From: Brotonthovivens ammoniilytica
GTDB taxonomy: Bacteria > Bacillota > Clostridia > Lachnospirales > Lachnospiraceae
Direction of reading: 5' to 3'
DNA length: 64,000 bases
NCBI RefSeq assembly: GCF_025566885.1
Contig: NZ_JAOQJQ010000002.1
Location: 558,001 to 622,000 of the forward strand
The position numbers were made by a program, and so were the translations under genes. This document shows, in pieces, positions 1-11,594 of this stretch. Within the stretch, counting starts at the first letter, position 1; every line of letters starts with the position of its first letter. The notes below the pieces were generated by a model. It made no database searches. It worked only from the letters and a program-made list of their open reading frames with translations, and had not been told where the DNA came from.

Positions 1-59
1 CAGCTATGAGCATGATCGCTGGTACTGCAAGAAGCATGGGTGTAACAGTAGAAGAGTAA
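1..59 (+). CDS. rplK: 50S ribosomal protein L11, C-terminal end (partial)
   Basis: Only the last 18 codons are inside the window, read in the frame that ends with TAA at 57-59. The peptide AMSMIAGTARSMGVTVEE matches the conserved C-terminal end of L11, the GTPase-centre protein of the large subunit. It lies 88 bp upstream of rplA, the usual L11-L1 order. The short length limits the evidence, but context and sequence agree. Confidence 0.9.
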   Translation, partial: AMSMIAGTARSMGVTVEE

Positions 60-147
60 CTATCGCAGAATAAAAGATCTACCGAATTATATGTAACGTA
101 GTAGTGGGAGGGACCTCTCCCGATATTACCACAGGAGGTATTAATTA

Positions 148-840
148 ATGAAAAGAGGAAAAAAATACGTCGAAGCTGCTAAAAAGATCGACAGAACAGT
201 TCAGTATGATACAGCTGATGCTATCGGCATTGTAAAATCCAATGCTACAGCAAAATTTGACGAGACCATTGAAGCTCACATAAGAACAGGATGTGACGGA
301 CGTCATGCAGAGCAGCAGATCCGTGGTGCGGTTGTACTTCCTCACGGAACAGGAAAAACTGTAAAAGTTTTAGTTTTCGCAAAAGGTGTAAAACTTGACG
401 AAGCTCAGGCTGCAGGCGCTGATTATGTAGGCGGTGAAGAGTTACTGCCAAAAATCCAGAATGAAGGCTGGTTAGATTTTGATGTTGTAGTTGCTACACC
501 AGATATGATGGGTGTTGTTGGTCGTTTGGGACGTGTACTTGGACCAAAAGGTTTAATGCCAAACCCAAAAGCTGGTACAGTAACAATGGATGTTACAAAA
601 GCTATCAATGATATCAAAGCTGGTAAAATTGAGTACAGACTGGACAAAACAAACATTATCCATGTGCCAATTGGAAAAGCTTCCTTCACAGAAGAACAAT
701 TAGCGGACAACTTCCAGACCCTTATGGATGCCATTATCAAAGCAAGACCAAGTTCTTTGAAAGGTCAGTATTTAAGAAGCGTAACATTAGCTTCTACAAT
801 GGGACCTGGTGTAAAATTAAACGTAGCAAAGCTGGTTTAA
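148..840 (+). CDS. rplA: 50S ribosomal protein L1
   Basis: This 230-residue protein is full length for L1, which binds 23S rRNA at the mobile L1 stalk and helps release E-site tRNA. The start MKRGKKYVEAAKKID, the central GRLGRVLGPKGLMPNPK motif and the end GPGVKLNVAKL are all typical. AGGAGG at 133-138 sits well before the ATG at 148. It follows rplK, so the two probably form one L11-L1 operon; a separate promoter for rplJ follows. Confidence 0.98.
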   Translation: MKRGKKYVEAAKKIDRTVQYDTADAIGIVKSNATAKFDETIEAHIRTGCDGRHAEQQIRGAVVLPHGTGKTVKVLVFAKGVKLDEAQAAGADYVGGEELLPKIQNEGWLDFDVVVATPDMMGVVGRLGRVLGPKGLMPNPKAGTVTMDVTKAINDIKAGKIEYRLDKTNIIHVPIGKASFTEEQLADNFQTLMDAIIKARPSSLKGQYLRSVTLASTMGPGVKLNVAKLV

Positions 841-885
841 TTTTTAGCTGGTAAACCGTGTCAGAGAATTGGGACGGAATTGATA

Positions 886-914
886 TTGACATCAATATAA
901 TACAATGCTATAAT
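886..914 (+). promoter_or_regulatory. Sigma-A promoter for the rplJ-rplL unit
   Basis: A perfect -35 box TTGACA (886-891) and a perfect -10 box TATAAT (909-914) are separated by exactly 17 bp. Transcription should start near 921, at the beginning of the L10 leader. Confidence 0.9.
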
Positions 915-920
915 AGCAAA

Positions 921-1057
921 GCAATTGCCGAAGACAGCAGGTGCCAAAAGGCATAAACAGTATGTACCTGCCCAGGGAATTTACAAACATGCAGTGTATG
1001 TGCTGCATATGTGTAAAGACTATAAACCTCTCTGTCTTCCAACAGAGAGGTTTTTTT
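921..1057 (+). promoter_or_regulatory. L10 ribosomal leader with terminator hairpin
   Basis: The transcript begins with TGCCGAAGACAGCAGGTGCC (926-945), the conserved core of the Firmicutes L10 leader, which binds L10 or the L10(L12)4 complex. It ends with a perfect 12-bp hairpin (1024-1035 paired with 1042-1053, loop CTTCCA) followed by T residues, which is an intrinsic terminator. The arrangement fits feedback attenuation of rplJ-rplL. The family assignment rests on the core sequence and the position; no covariance search was done. Confidence 0.85.
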
Positions 1058-1125
1058 CGATATAACATAAATCGAAGATACCCCTTTTGTCTGAGGAAAA
1101 AATATTAAAAGGAGGTGCACGATTC

Positions 1126-1629
1126 GTGGCAAAAGTAGAACTGAAACAACCTATCGTACAGGAAATTGCTGAACACATTGAAGGCGCTCAGTCAGTAGTA
1201 GTTGTAGACTACCGTGGACTGACAGTTGCTGAAGATACACAGTTACGTAAAGAGTTAAGAGAAGCTGGAATTACTTATAAAGTATATAAAAATACTTTAA
1301 TGAACCTTGCATTCAAAGGAACTGACTGCGAAAGCCTTGCTCCGGTACTTGAAGGACCAAGCGCAATCGCTATTTCTAAAACAGATGCAACAGCTCCTGC
1401 AAGAATCCTGGCGAAATTTGCTAAAACAGCAGCAGCACTTGAAATCAAAGCTGGTGTTGTGGAAGGAGATTTCTATGATGCAGAAGGAATGAAATCTATT
1501 TCTGCAATTCCATCCAGAGAAGAACTGCTTTCCAAATTCCTTGGAAGCATTCAGTCTCCTATTACAAACTTTGCTCGCGTTATCAATCAGATCGCAGAGC
1601 AGGGCGGCGAAGCTCCTGCAGAAGCATAA
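1126..1629 (+). CDS. rplJ: 50S ribosomal protein L10
   Basis: This 167-residue protein anchors the L7/L12 dimers to the ribosomal stalk. I chose the GTG at 1126 rather than the in-frame upstream start at 1087: AAAAGGAGG (1108-1115) is 10 bases before it, and the resulting MAKVELKQPIVQEIAEH start and length match the family. VVVDYRGLTVAEDTQLRKELR is the conserved N-terminal region. It is the first gene of the leader-controlled rplJ-rplL unit. Confidence 0.96.
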   Translation: MAKVELKQPIVQEIAEHIEGAQSVVVVDYRGLTVAEDTQLRKELREAGITYKVYKNTLMNLAFKGTDCESLAPVLEGPSAIAISKTDATAPARILAKFAKTAAALEIKAGVVEGDFYDAEGMKSISAIPSREELLSKFLGSIQSPITNFARVINQIAEQGGEAPAEA

Positions 1630-1687
1630 GATTCGCGGCGTAAATAAAAATAATACAAAAATAATCTTAAATTGGAGGTAAATTATA

Positions 1688-2062
1688 ATGGCAAAATTAA
1701 CAACTGAAGAATTTATTGAAGCTATCAAAGAGTTAACAGTATTAGAATTAAACGATTTAGTAAAAGCATGTGAAGAAGAATTTGGTGTATCTGCAGCAGC
1801 AGGTGTTGTAGTAGCAGCAGCAGGCGGAGACGCAGCAGCAGCTGAAGAAAAAACTGAGTTTGATGTAGAACTTACAGAAGTAGGTCCAAACAAAGTTAAA
1901 GTTATCAAAGTTGTTCGTGAAGTAACAGGCTTAGGATTAAAAGAAGCTAAAGAAGTAGTAGACGGAGCTCCTAAAGTAGTAAAAGAAGCAGCAGAAAAAG
2001 CAGAAGCTGATGATATCAAAGCTAAATTAGAAGCAGAAGGCGCAAAAGTAACCTTAAAATAG
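1688..2062 (+). CDS. rplL: 50S ribosomal protein L7/L12
   Basis: This 124-residue acidic stalk protein recruits translation factors such as EF-G and EF-Tu. It shows the three expected parts: an N-terminal dimerisation domain (MAKLTTEEFIEAIKELTVLE), an Ala-rich hinge at about residues 37-58, and the C-terminal factor-binding domain with GLGLKEAKEVVDGAPKVVKE. TTGGAGG precedes the ATG. It follows rplJ by 58 bp and is closed by the strong terminator at 2088. Confidence 0.98.
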   Translation: MAKLTTEEFIEAIKELTVLELNDLVKACEEEFGVSAAAGVVVAAAGGDAAAAEEKTEFDVELTEVGPNKVKVIKVVREVTGLGLKEAKEVVDGAPKVVKEAAEKAEADDIKAKLEAEGAKVTLK

Positions 2063-2087
2063 TCACGTATTAAATGAGACGTGCAGC

Positions 2088-2150
2088 GAAATAAAGAAAC
2101 ACCCCCGAGATGGAAAGTTCTTTCTAATCTCGGGGGTGTTTCTTTATTTC
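2088..2150 (+). terminator. Strong terminator after rplL
   Basis: A perfect 24-bp inverted repeat (2088-2111 with 2127-2150) has a GC-rich core CACCCCCGAGAT and A- and T-rich outer stems. It can act in both orientations and separates the stalk operon from rpoB. Confidence 0.93.
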
Positions 2151-2158
2151 GATATAGG

Positions 2159-2347
2159 GCGAAGCCCGTGCACGAGGAAATCCGAGCAGGATTTTCGAGT
2201 GTGAGCACGTCTCAGTGAAACTGGCGAAAGCCAGTAACCGAGAAAATACGAAGTGTTTTTGAGGTTATCCAGGCCCAATGTTAATAAAGGAGAAAAAGCG
2301 AAGCCCGTGCACGAGGAAATCCGGGCAGGATTTTCGAGTGTGAGCAC
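2159..2347 (+). repeat. Three-unit intergenic repeat block upstream of rpoB
   Basis: Two 50-bp units, 2159-2208 and 2298-2347, are identical at 49 of 50 positions. Both start GCGAAGCCCGTGCACGAG and end GTGAGCAC, and each contains a small hairpin (GAAATCC paired with GGATTTT). A third, diverged unit at about 2224-2269 keeps the layout GCGAA-GCC-GT-CGAG-AAAT-hairpin-TTTTGAG. This looks like a dispersed palindromic repeat rather than a gene. It fills the space between the rplL terminator and the rpoB promoter. Confidence 0.8.
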
Positions 2348-2374
2348 ATATCGGTAAGAATTGGAAAAAATTCC

Positions 2375-2403
2375 TTGACTTTGATATTTGGGTATGGTAT
2401 TAT
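2375..2403 (+). promoter_or_regulatory. Sigma-A promoter for rpoBC
   Basis: TTGACT (2375-2380) and TATTAT (2398-2403) are 17 bp apart. Transcription from about 2410 gives a roughly 200-nt untranslated leader before rpoB (2608). I saw only a weak GGGC/GCCC stem followed by six Ts near 2429-2450 in that leader. Confidence 0.8.
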
Positions 2404-2607
2404 GGTAAATGCACTATTGTGGTGTCATGGGCTTTCTTGCGCCCTTTTTTAAGTAGGCAGTTACGATTTTGCTCAGGGAGTGAAAGGGCTCGGTTTATGT
2501 GTGTTCTGCACGGGATGATAGCACAAGATGTTGTTGCCCTATGTTATTATCACACCCTATATTGCTTAATTGTTAAAATTCAAATAAAAACGAGAGGTGA
2601 AGCGTCA

Positions 2608-6459
<3,852 letters not shown>

Positions 6460-6477
6460 AAGGAGGGAGTGTTCTAA

Positions 6478-9400
6478 ATGCCAGAAACAATGAATAAAGA
6501 AAGCTACCAGCCGATTGCATTTGACGCGATTCGTATTGGTCTGGCTTCACCGGAAAAAATCAGAGACTGGTCCCGGGGCGAAGTTAAAAAACCGGAAACC
6601 ATTAACTATAGAACCTTGAAACCAGAAAAAGACGGATTATTCTGCGAGCGTATTTTCGGGCCCAGCAAAGACTGGGAATGCCATTGTGGAAAGTATAAAA
6701 AAATCCGTTATAAAGGCGTAGTCTGCGATCGATGCGGTGTTGAAATTACAAAATCAAACGTACGTAGAGAACGTATGGGACATATTGAGCTGGCAGCTCC
6801 TGTATCCCATATCTGGTACTTTAAGGGGATCCCAAGCCGTATGGGCTTAATTCTTGATCTGTCTCCCCGTACCCTGGAAAAAGTTCTGTATTTTGCTTCT
6901 TATATCGTATTGGATAAAGGAAACTCTGATTTACAGTATAAACAGGTGTTGTCAGAAGCTGAGTATCAGGAAGCAAGAGAAAAATTCGGCAGCGATTTCC
7001 GTGTGGGAATGGGAGCCGAAGCAATCATGGAGCTGCTGCGGGCCATTGATCTGGAAAAAGATGCGGCAGAATTAAAAGCAGGCTTAAAAGGAGCAACAGG
7101 ACAGAAACGTGCAAGAATTATTAAACGTCTGGAAGTTGTAGAAGCATTCCGGGAATCACAGAATAAACCGGAATGGATGATTATGACTGTAATTCCGGTT
7201 ATTCCTCCGGATCTTCGTCCTATGGTTCAGCTGGACGGCGGACGTTTTGCAACCTCAGATCTCAATGACCTGTACCGGAGAATTATTAACAGAAATAATC
7301 GTTTGAGAAGACTTCTGGAACTGGGGGCGCCGGATATTATTGTTCGTAATGAGAAGCGTATGCTCCAGGAAGCAGTAGATGCGCTCATTGATAATGGACG
7401 CCGGGGAAGACCTGTTACAGGTCCTGGAAATCGTGCATTAAAATCCCTTTCTGATATGCTGAAAGGTAAGTCAGGACGTTTCCGTCAGAACCTGCTTGGA
7501 AAACGAGTTGATTATTCAGGACGTTCCGTTATCGTGGTAGGTCCGGAATTAAAGATTTATCAGTGCGGTCTCCCAAAAGAGATGGCCATAGAATTATTTA
7601 AACCATTTGTTATGAAAGAACTGGTGGCAAATGGAACCGCACACAATATTAAAAGTGCGAAAAAAATGGTAGAAAGACTTCAGCCGGAAGTATGGGATGT
7701 GCTGGAAGGCGTAATTAAAGAGCATCCGGTTATGTTAAACCGCGCCCCCACACTGCACAGACTGGGTATTCAGGCATTTGAACCGATTCTGGTAGAAGGT
7801 AAAGCGATCAAGCTGCATCCGTTAGTATGTACTGCTTATAATGCCGATTTCGACGGTGATCAGATGGCTGTCCATCTTCCGTTATCAGTGGAAGCACAGG
7901 CAGAATGCCGGTTTATGCTGCTTTCACCAAACAACTTGTTAAAACCTTCAGACGGTGGTCCGGTAGCTGTTCCTTCTCAGGATATGGTACTTGGTATCTA
8001 CTATCTGACACAGGAAAGACCAGGCTCTGTAGGAGAAGGCAATTACTTTAAGAATGTAAATGAAGCAATCCTGGCTTATGAAAACAAAGCGCTGACTCTG
8101 CACTCCAGAATCCATGTGCGTGTTACAAAGACAATGCCGGATGGAACTGTAATGACAGATACTGTAGAATCCACACTGGGCAGGTTTATCTTTAATGAAA
8201 TTCTGCCTCAGGATCTGGGATTTGTAGACAGAACAGTTCCCGGAAATGAACTAGTTTTGGAAGTTGATTTCCACGTGGGCAAAAAAGGCTTAAAACAGAT
8301 TCTTGAAAAAGTTATCAATATTCATGGTGCAACAAAGACTGCCGAAGTACTGGATGATATTAAGGCAATGGGTTATAAATATTCAACCAGAGCAGCTATG
8401 ACAGTATCTATTTCTGATATGACTGTGCCGGAGAAAAAGCCGGAACTGATTAAATCTGCACAGGATACTGTGGATCTGATTACAAAGAATTACAAACGAG
8501 GCCTGATTACAGAAGAAGAGCGTTATAAAGAAGTTATTGAGACCTGGAAAGAAACCGATGATGAGCTGACACATGAGCTGCTTTCAGGACTGGACAAATA
8601 CAATAATATCTTTATGATGGCTGATTCCGGAGCCCGTGGTTCTGACAAACAGATCAAACAGCTGGCCGGTATGCGTGGTCTGATGGCTGATACAACAGGT
8701 AGAACCATTGAGCTGCCAATTAAGTCAAACTTCCGTGAGGGTCTTGACGTTTTGGAATACTTTATGTCTGCTCATGGTGCACGTAAAGGTCTGTCTGATA
8801 CAGCTCTTCGTACAGCCGATTCCGGTTATCTGACAAGACGTCTGGTAGACGTTTCACAGGAACTTGTAATTCGTGAAACAGATTGCTGTGAAGGTACAGA
8901 CAGAGAGATTCCTGGTATGTATGTGAAAGCATTCATGGATGGAAAAGAAGAGATTGAAAGTCTTCAGGAAAGAATTACAGGCCGTGTGGCATGTGAAGAT
9001 ATCTGTGATGCTGAAGGCAATATATTAGTAAAAGCAAACCATATGATTACACCAAAACGTGCGGCCCTTGTTATGAGTAAAGGTGTAGATGAAAACGGAG
9101 AACCGCTGGATAAAGTGAAAATCCGTACGATTCTTACCTGCCGTTCACACATTGGTATCTGTGCAAAATGTTATGGAGCCAATATGGCTACGGGCCAGGC
9201 CGTACAGGTTGGAGAGGCAGTTGGTATTATTGCCGCTCAGTCTATCGGTGAGCCTGGTACACAGCTGACCATGCGTACATTCCATACCGGTGGTGTTGCC
9301 GGCGACGATATTACACAGGGTCTTCCCCGTGTGGAAGAGTTATTTGAGGCAAGAAAACCGAAAGGTCTTGCGATTATTACTGAGTTTGCAGGCGTGGCAG

Positions 9401-10140
9401 CTATTAAGGATACCAAGAAGAAACGCGAAATCATTGTTACAAATCAGGAAACCGGGGAAACAAAGGCATATCTGATCCCGTATGGCTCCAGAATCAAAAT
9501 TGTGGATGGAGCTGTTCTGGAAGCAGGCGATGAGCTGACAGAAGGTAGCGTAAATCCTCATGATATTCTGAAGATTAAAGGCATTCGTGCTGTACAGGAT
9601 TATATGATTCAGGAGGTACAGCGTGTATACCGTCTTCAGGGTGTAGAAATCAATGATAAGCACGTTGAAGTAATCGTACGTCAGATGCTTAAGAAAATCC
9701 GCATTGAAAATAACGGTGATTCTGAATTCCTTCCGGGAACATTGGTGGATGTTCTTGATTATGAAGACGCAAACGAGAAACTTCTAGAAGAAGGAAAAGA
9801 GCCTTCTGAAGGAAAACAGGTTCTGCTTGGTATTACAAAAGCATCACTGGCAACCAACTCCTTTATGTCTGCCGCTTCCTTCCAGGAAACAACAAAAGTA
9901 CTGACAGATGCAGCAATTAAAGGCAAAGTTGATCCTCTGATTGGATTAAAAGAAAATGTAATTATCGGTAAATTGATTCCGGCCGGAACAGGGCTTAAGA
10001 GATATCGGTCTATCACACTGGATTCAGATATCAGTGAAACAGATGATATTATGTTTGAAGAAGAATTTGAGGATTTCAGTGAGATTCCGGAAATGCAGGA
10101 AAGCGGAATGTTAGACGAAATTATACTGGAAAATAATTAG
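6478..10140 (+). CDS. rpoC: DNA-directed RNA polymerase subunit beta'
   Basis: This 1220-residue subunit carries the active-site motif NADFDGDQMAVH with Asp457, Asp459 and Asp461, which hold the catalytic magnesium. The N-terminal zinc finger CHCGKYKKIRYKGVVCDRCG is present, as are the trigger-loop region (QSIGEPGTQLTMRTFHTGG) and a second Cys cluster (CRSHIGICAKCYG). AAGGAGGG precedes the ATG. It forms an operon with rpoB and ends at a strong terminator. Confidence 0.99.
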   Translation: MPETMNKESYQPIAFDAIRIGLASPEKIRDWSRGEVKKPETINYRTLKPEKDGLFCERIFGPSKDWECHCGKYKKIRYKGVVCDRCGVEITKSNVRRERMGHIELAAPVSHIWYFKGIPSRMGLILDLSPRTLEKVLYFASYIVLDKGNSDLQYKQVLSEAEYQEAREKFGSDFRVGMGAEAIMELLRAIDLEKDAAELKAGLKGATGQKRARIIKRLEVVEAFRESQNKPEWMIMTVIPVIPPDLRPMVQLDGGRFATSDLNDLYRRIINRNNRLRRLLELGAPDIIVRNEKRMLQEAVDALIDNGRRGRPVTGPGNRALKSLSDMLKGKSGRFRQNLLGKRVDYSGRSVIVVGPELKIYQCGLPKEMAIELFKPFVMKELVANGTAHNIKSAKKMVERLQPEVWDVLEGVIKEHPVMLNRAPTLHRLGIQAFEPILVEGKAIKLHPLVCTAYNADFDGDQMAVHLPLSVEAQAECRFMLLSPNNLLKPSDGGPVAVPSQDMVLGIYYLTQERPGSVGEGNYFKNVNEAILAYENKALTLHSRIHVRVTKTMPDGTVMTDTVESTLGRFIFNEILPQDLGFVDRTVPGNELVLEVDFHVGKKGLKQILEKVINIHGATKTAEVLDDIKAMGYKYSTRAAMTVSISDMTVPEKKPELIKSAQDTVDLITKNYKRGLITEEERYKEVIETWKETDDELTHELLSGLDKYNNIFMMADSGARGSDKQIKQLAGMRGLMADTTGRTIELPIKSNFREGLDVLEYFMSAHGARKGLSDTALRTADSGYLTRRLVDVSQELVIRETDCCEGTDREIPGMYVKAFMDGKEEIESLQERITGRVACEDICDAEGNILVKANHMITPKRAALVMSKGVDENGEPLDKVKIRTILTCRSHIGICAKCYGANMATGQAVQVGEAVGIIAAQSIGEPGTQLTMRTFHTGGVAGDDITQGLPRVEELFEARKPKGLAIITEFAGVAAIKDTKKKREIIVTNQETGETKAYLIPYGSRIKIVDGAVLEAGDELTEGSVNPHDILKIKGIRAVQDYMIQEVQRVYRLQGVEINDKHVEVIVRQMLKKIRIENNGDSEFLPGTLVDVLDYEDANEKLLEEGKEPSEGKQVLLGITKASLATNSFMSAASFQETTKVLTDAAIKGKVDPLIGLKENVIIGKLIPAGTGLKRYRSITLDSDISETDDIMFEEEFEDFSEIPEMQESGMLDEIILENN

Positions 10141-10152
10141 TGATGTGAGATA

Positions 10153-10214
10153 AAATACCCTGACAGTTACGTATCTTAAACAGATGCCGATACACTGTCA
10201 GGGTATTTCACTTT
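10153..10214 (+). terminator. Terminator after rpoC
   Basis: A perfect 15-bp stem, AAATACCCTGACAGT (10153-10167) with its complement at 10194-10208, is followed by CACTTTTT. From here to the promoter at 10426 I see no gene and no clear structure. Confidence 0.9.
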
Positions 10215-10425
10215 TTATATAGAACAGCAGCCGGATTGCCCATAAATCTGGAATACAATTTGTGCAATATGATATTAAGGGGAGATAAGCTTAATTAGTA
10301 AGAGCGGTTGTGGAAGAAGAAAATTTCGGAAAGGGGTCTCTTTAGAATTTATAGTATTTATTATAGAAGTAATACACTCATTGTATAAATTCTGTAAAAC
10401 CTGGAAAAAATCTAGAAAAACATGC

Positions 10426-10454
10426 TTGACATCCGGGATACACTCGAATATACT
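10426..10454 (+). promoter_or_regulatory. Sigma-A promoter for the str operon (rpsL)
   Basis: TTGACA (10426-10431) and TATACT (10449-10454) are separated by 17 bp, with a predicted start near 10461, about 50 nt before rpsL. The preceding region, 10215-10425, is AT-rich and shows no supportable gene. Confidence 0.87.
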
Positions 10455-10510
10455 GGATTAGTGTGCATGAGAATGCACATTTTTTACAAATAAAGCAGGA
10501 GGTGAAAAGA

Positions 10511-10930
10511 ATGCCAACATTTAATCAGTTAGTAAGAAAAGGACGTCAGACAGCTGTAAAAAAATCTACAGCACCAGCTCTTCAGAAAGGTTATAACTCT
10601 TTACAGAAAAGACCTACTGATCAGTCTGCTCCACAGAAACGTGGTGTCTGCACAGCAGTAAAAACTGCAACTCCTAAAAAACCTAACTCAGCTCTTAGAA
10701 AAATTGCCAGAGTTCGTCTTTCAAACGGAATCGAAGTAACAAGCTACATTCCAGGTGAAGGCCATAACTTACAGGAGCATAGTGTTGTTCTGATCCGTGG
10801 CGGCAGGGTAAAAGATTTACCAGGTACAAGATACCACATCATCAGAGGTACACTGGATACAGCAGGCGTTGCTAATAGACGTCAGGCTCGTTCCAAATAC
10901 GGCGCTAAGAGACCGAAAGCAGGTAAATAA
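10511..10930 (+). CDS. rpsL: 30S ribosomal protein S12
   Basis: This 139-residue protein sits at the decoding centre. I use the ATG at 10511, which follows GCAGGAGGTG and gives the family start MPTFNQLVRKGRQ; an upstream in-frame start at 10463 lies in the leader. The segments TATPKKPNSALRK and GRVKDLPGTRYHIIRG carry the lysines whose mutation gives streptomycin resistance, and both are wild type. It is the first gene of the S12-S7-EF-G unit. Confidence 0.98.
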   Translation: MPTFNQLVRKGRQTAVKKSTAPALQKGYNSLQKRPTDQSAPQKRGVCTAVKTATPKKPNSALRKIARVRLSNGIEVTSYIPGEGHNLQEHSVVLIRGGRVKDLPGTRYHIIRGTLDTAGVANRRQARSKYGAKRPKAGK

Positions 10931-11108
10931 TATCTGTTTTTAAAACCAATAGTATCACAAACAGAGCTATGTATGGTTAGTGTTGGAATTCATTGATTCA
11001 CTTGTTGAGATAAATCGATGTTCCTGCACGAACACATTAGAGAGACACATGTGAGTACCGTTGAATTAATCGAAAAATAAAAATAGGATGATTAAGGAGG
11101 GAAGTAAC

Positions 11109-11579
11109 GTGCCACGTAAAGGACATAATCAGAAAAGAGATGTATTAGCAGATCCGTTATACAACAATAAAGTGGTAACAAAGCTTATCAATAACATTAT
11201 GTTAGACGGTAAGAAAGGTATTGCTCAGAAAATTGTATACGGAGCTTTTGAACGTGTTGCAGCGAAAACTGACAAACCAGCTATCGAAGTATTCGAAGAA
11301 GCAATGAACAACGTAATGCCAGTACTTGAGGTAAAGGCAAGACGTATCGGTGGTGCAACATACCAGGTTCCAATCGAAGTAAGACCGGACAGACGTCAGG
11401 CTTTAGGACTCCGTTGGTTAACAATGTTCTCCAGAAAAAGAGGAGAAAAAACAATGGAAGAAAGATTGGCAAATGAAATTATGGATGCAGCAAATAACAC
11501 AGGCGCATCTGTAAAGCGTAAAGAAGATATGCACAAAATGGCAGAAGCAAACAAAGCTTTCGCTCATTACAGATTCTAA
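11109..11579 (+). CDS. rpsG: 30S ribosomal protein S7
   Basis: This 156-residue primary 16S rRNA-binding protein of the small-subunit head begins at the GTG at 11109 after AAGGAGGGA, giving MPRKGHNQKRDVLADP. The frame is open to an ATG at 11088, but that would put the ribosome binding site inside the gene. The motifs KARRIGGATYQVPIEV and RRQALGLRWL are typical. The 178-bp gap after rpsL shows no clear structure. fusA begins 15 bp downstream. Confidence 0.97.
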   Translation: MPRKGHNQKRDVLADPLYNNKVVTKLINNIMLDGKKGIAQKIVYGAFERVAAKTDKPAIEVFEEAMNNVMPVLEVKARRIGGATYQVPIEVRPDRRQALGLRWLTMFSRKRGEKTMEERLANEIMDAANNTGASVKRKEDMHKMAEANKAFAHYRF

Positions 11580-11594
11580 TAGGAGGAAGTTACC

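Noticed and set aside
1297..2208. A 303-codon open frame on the minus strand
   Set aside because: It is antisense to rplJ and rplL, which are certain, and runs through the terminator; it has no ribosome binding site or recognisable protein.
2159..2347. Possible CRISPR array
   Set aside because: There are only two good copies and one diverged one, the spacing is irregular and no cas gene is near.
2429..2450. GGGC/GCCC stem followed by six Ts in the rpoB leader
   Set aside because: The stem has only four base pairs, so I do not call an attenuator.
2419..2607. An open frame extending rpoB 63 codons upstream of 2608
   Set aside because: It begins just after the predicted transcription start, has no ribosome binding site and no similarity to the beta subunit; GAGAGGTGA and MEKNRIRP at 2608 mark the real start.
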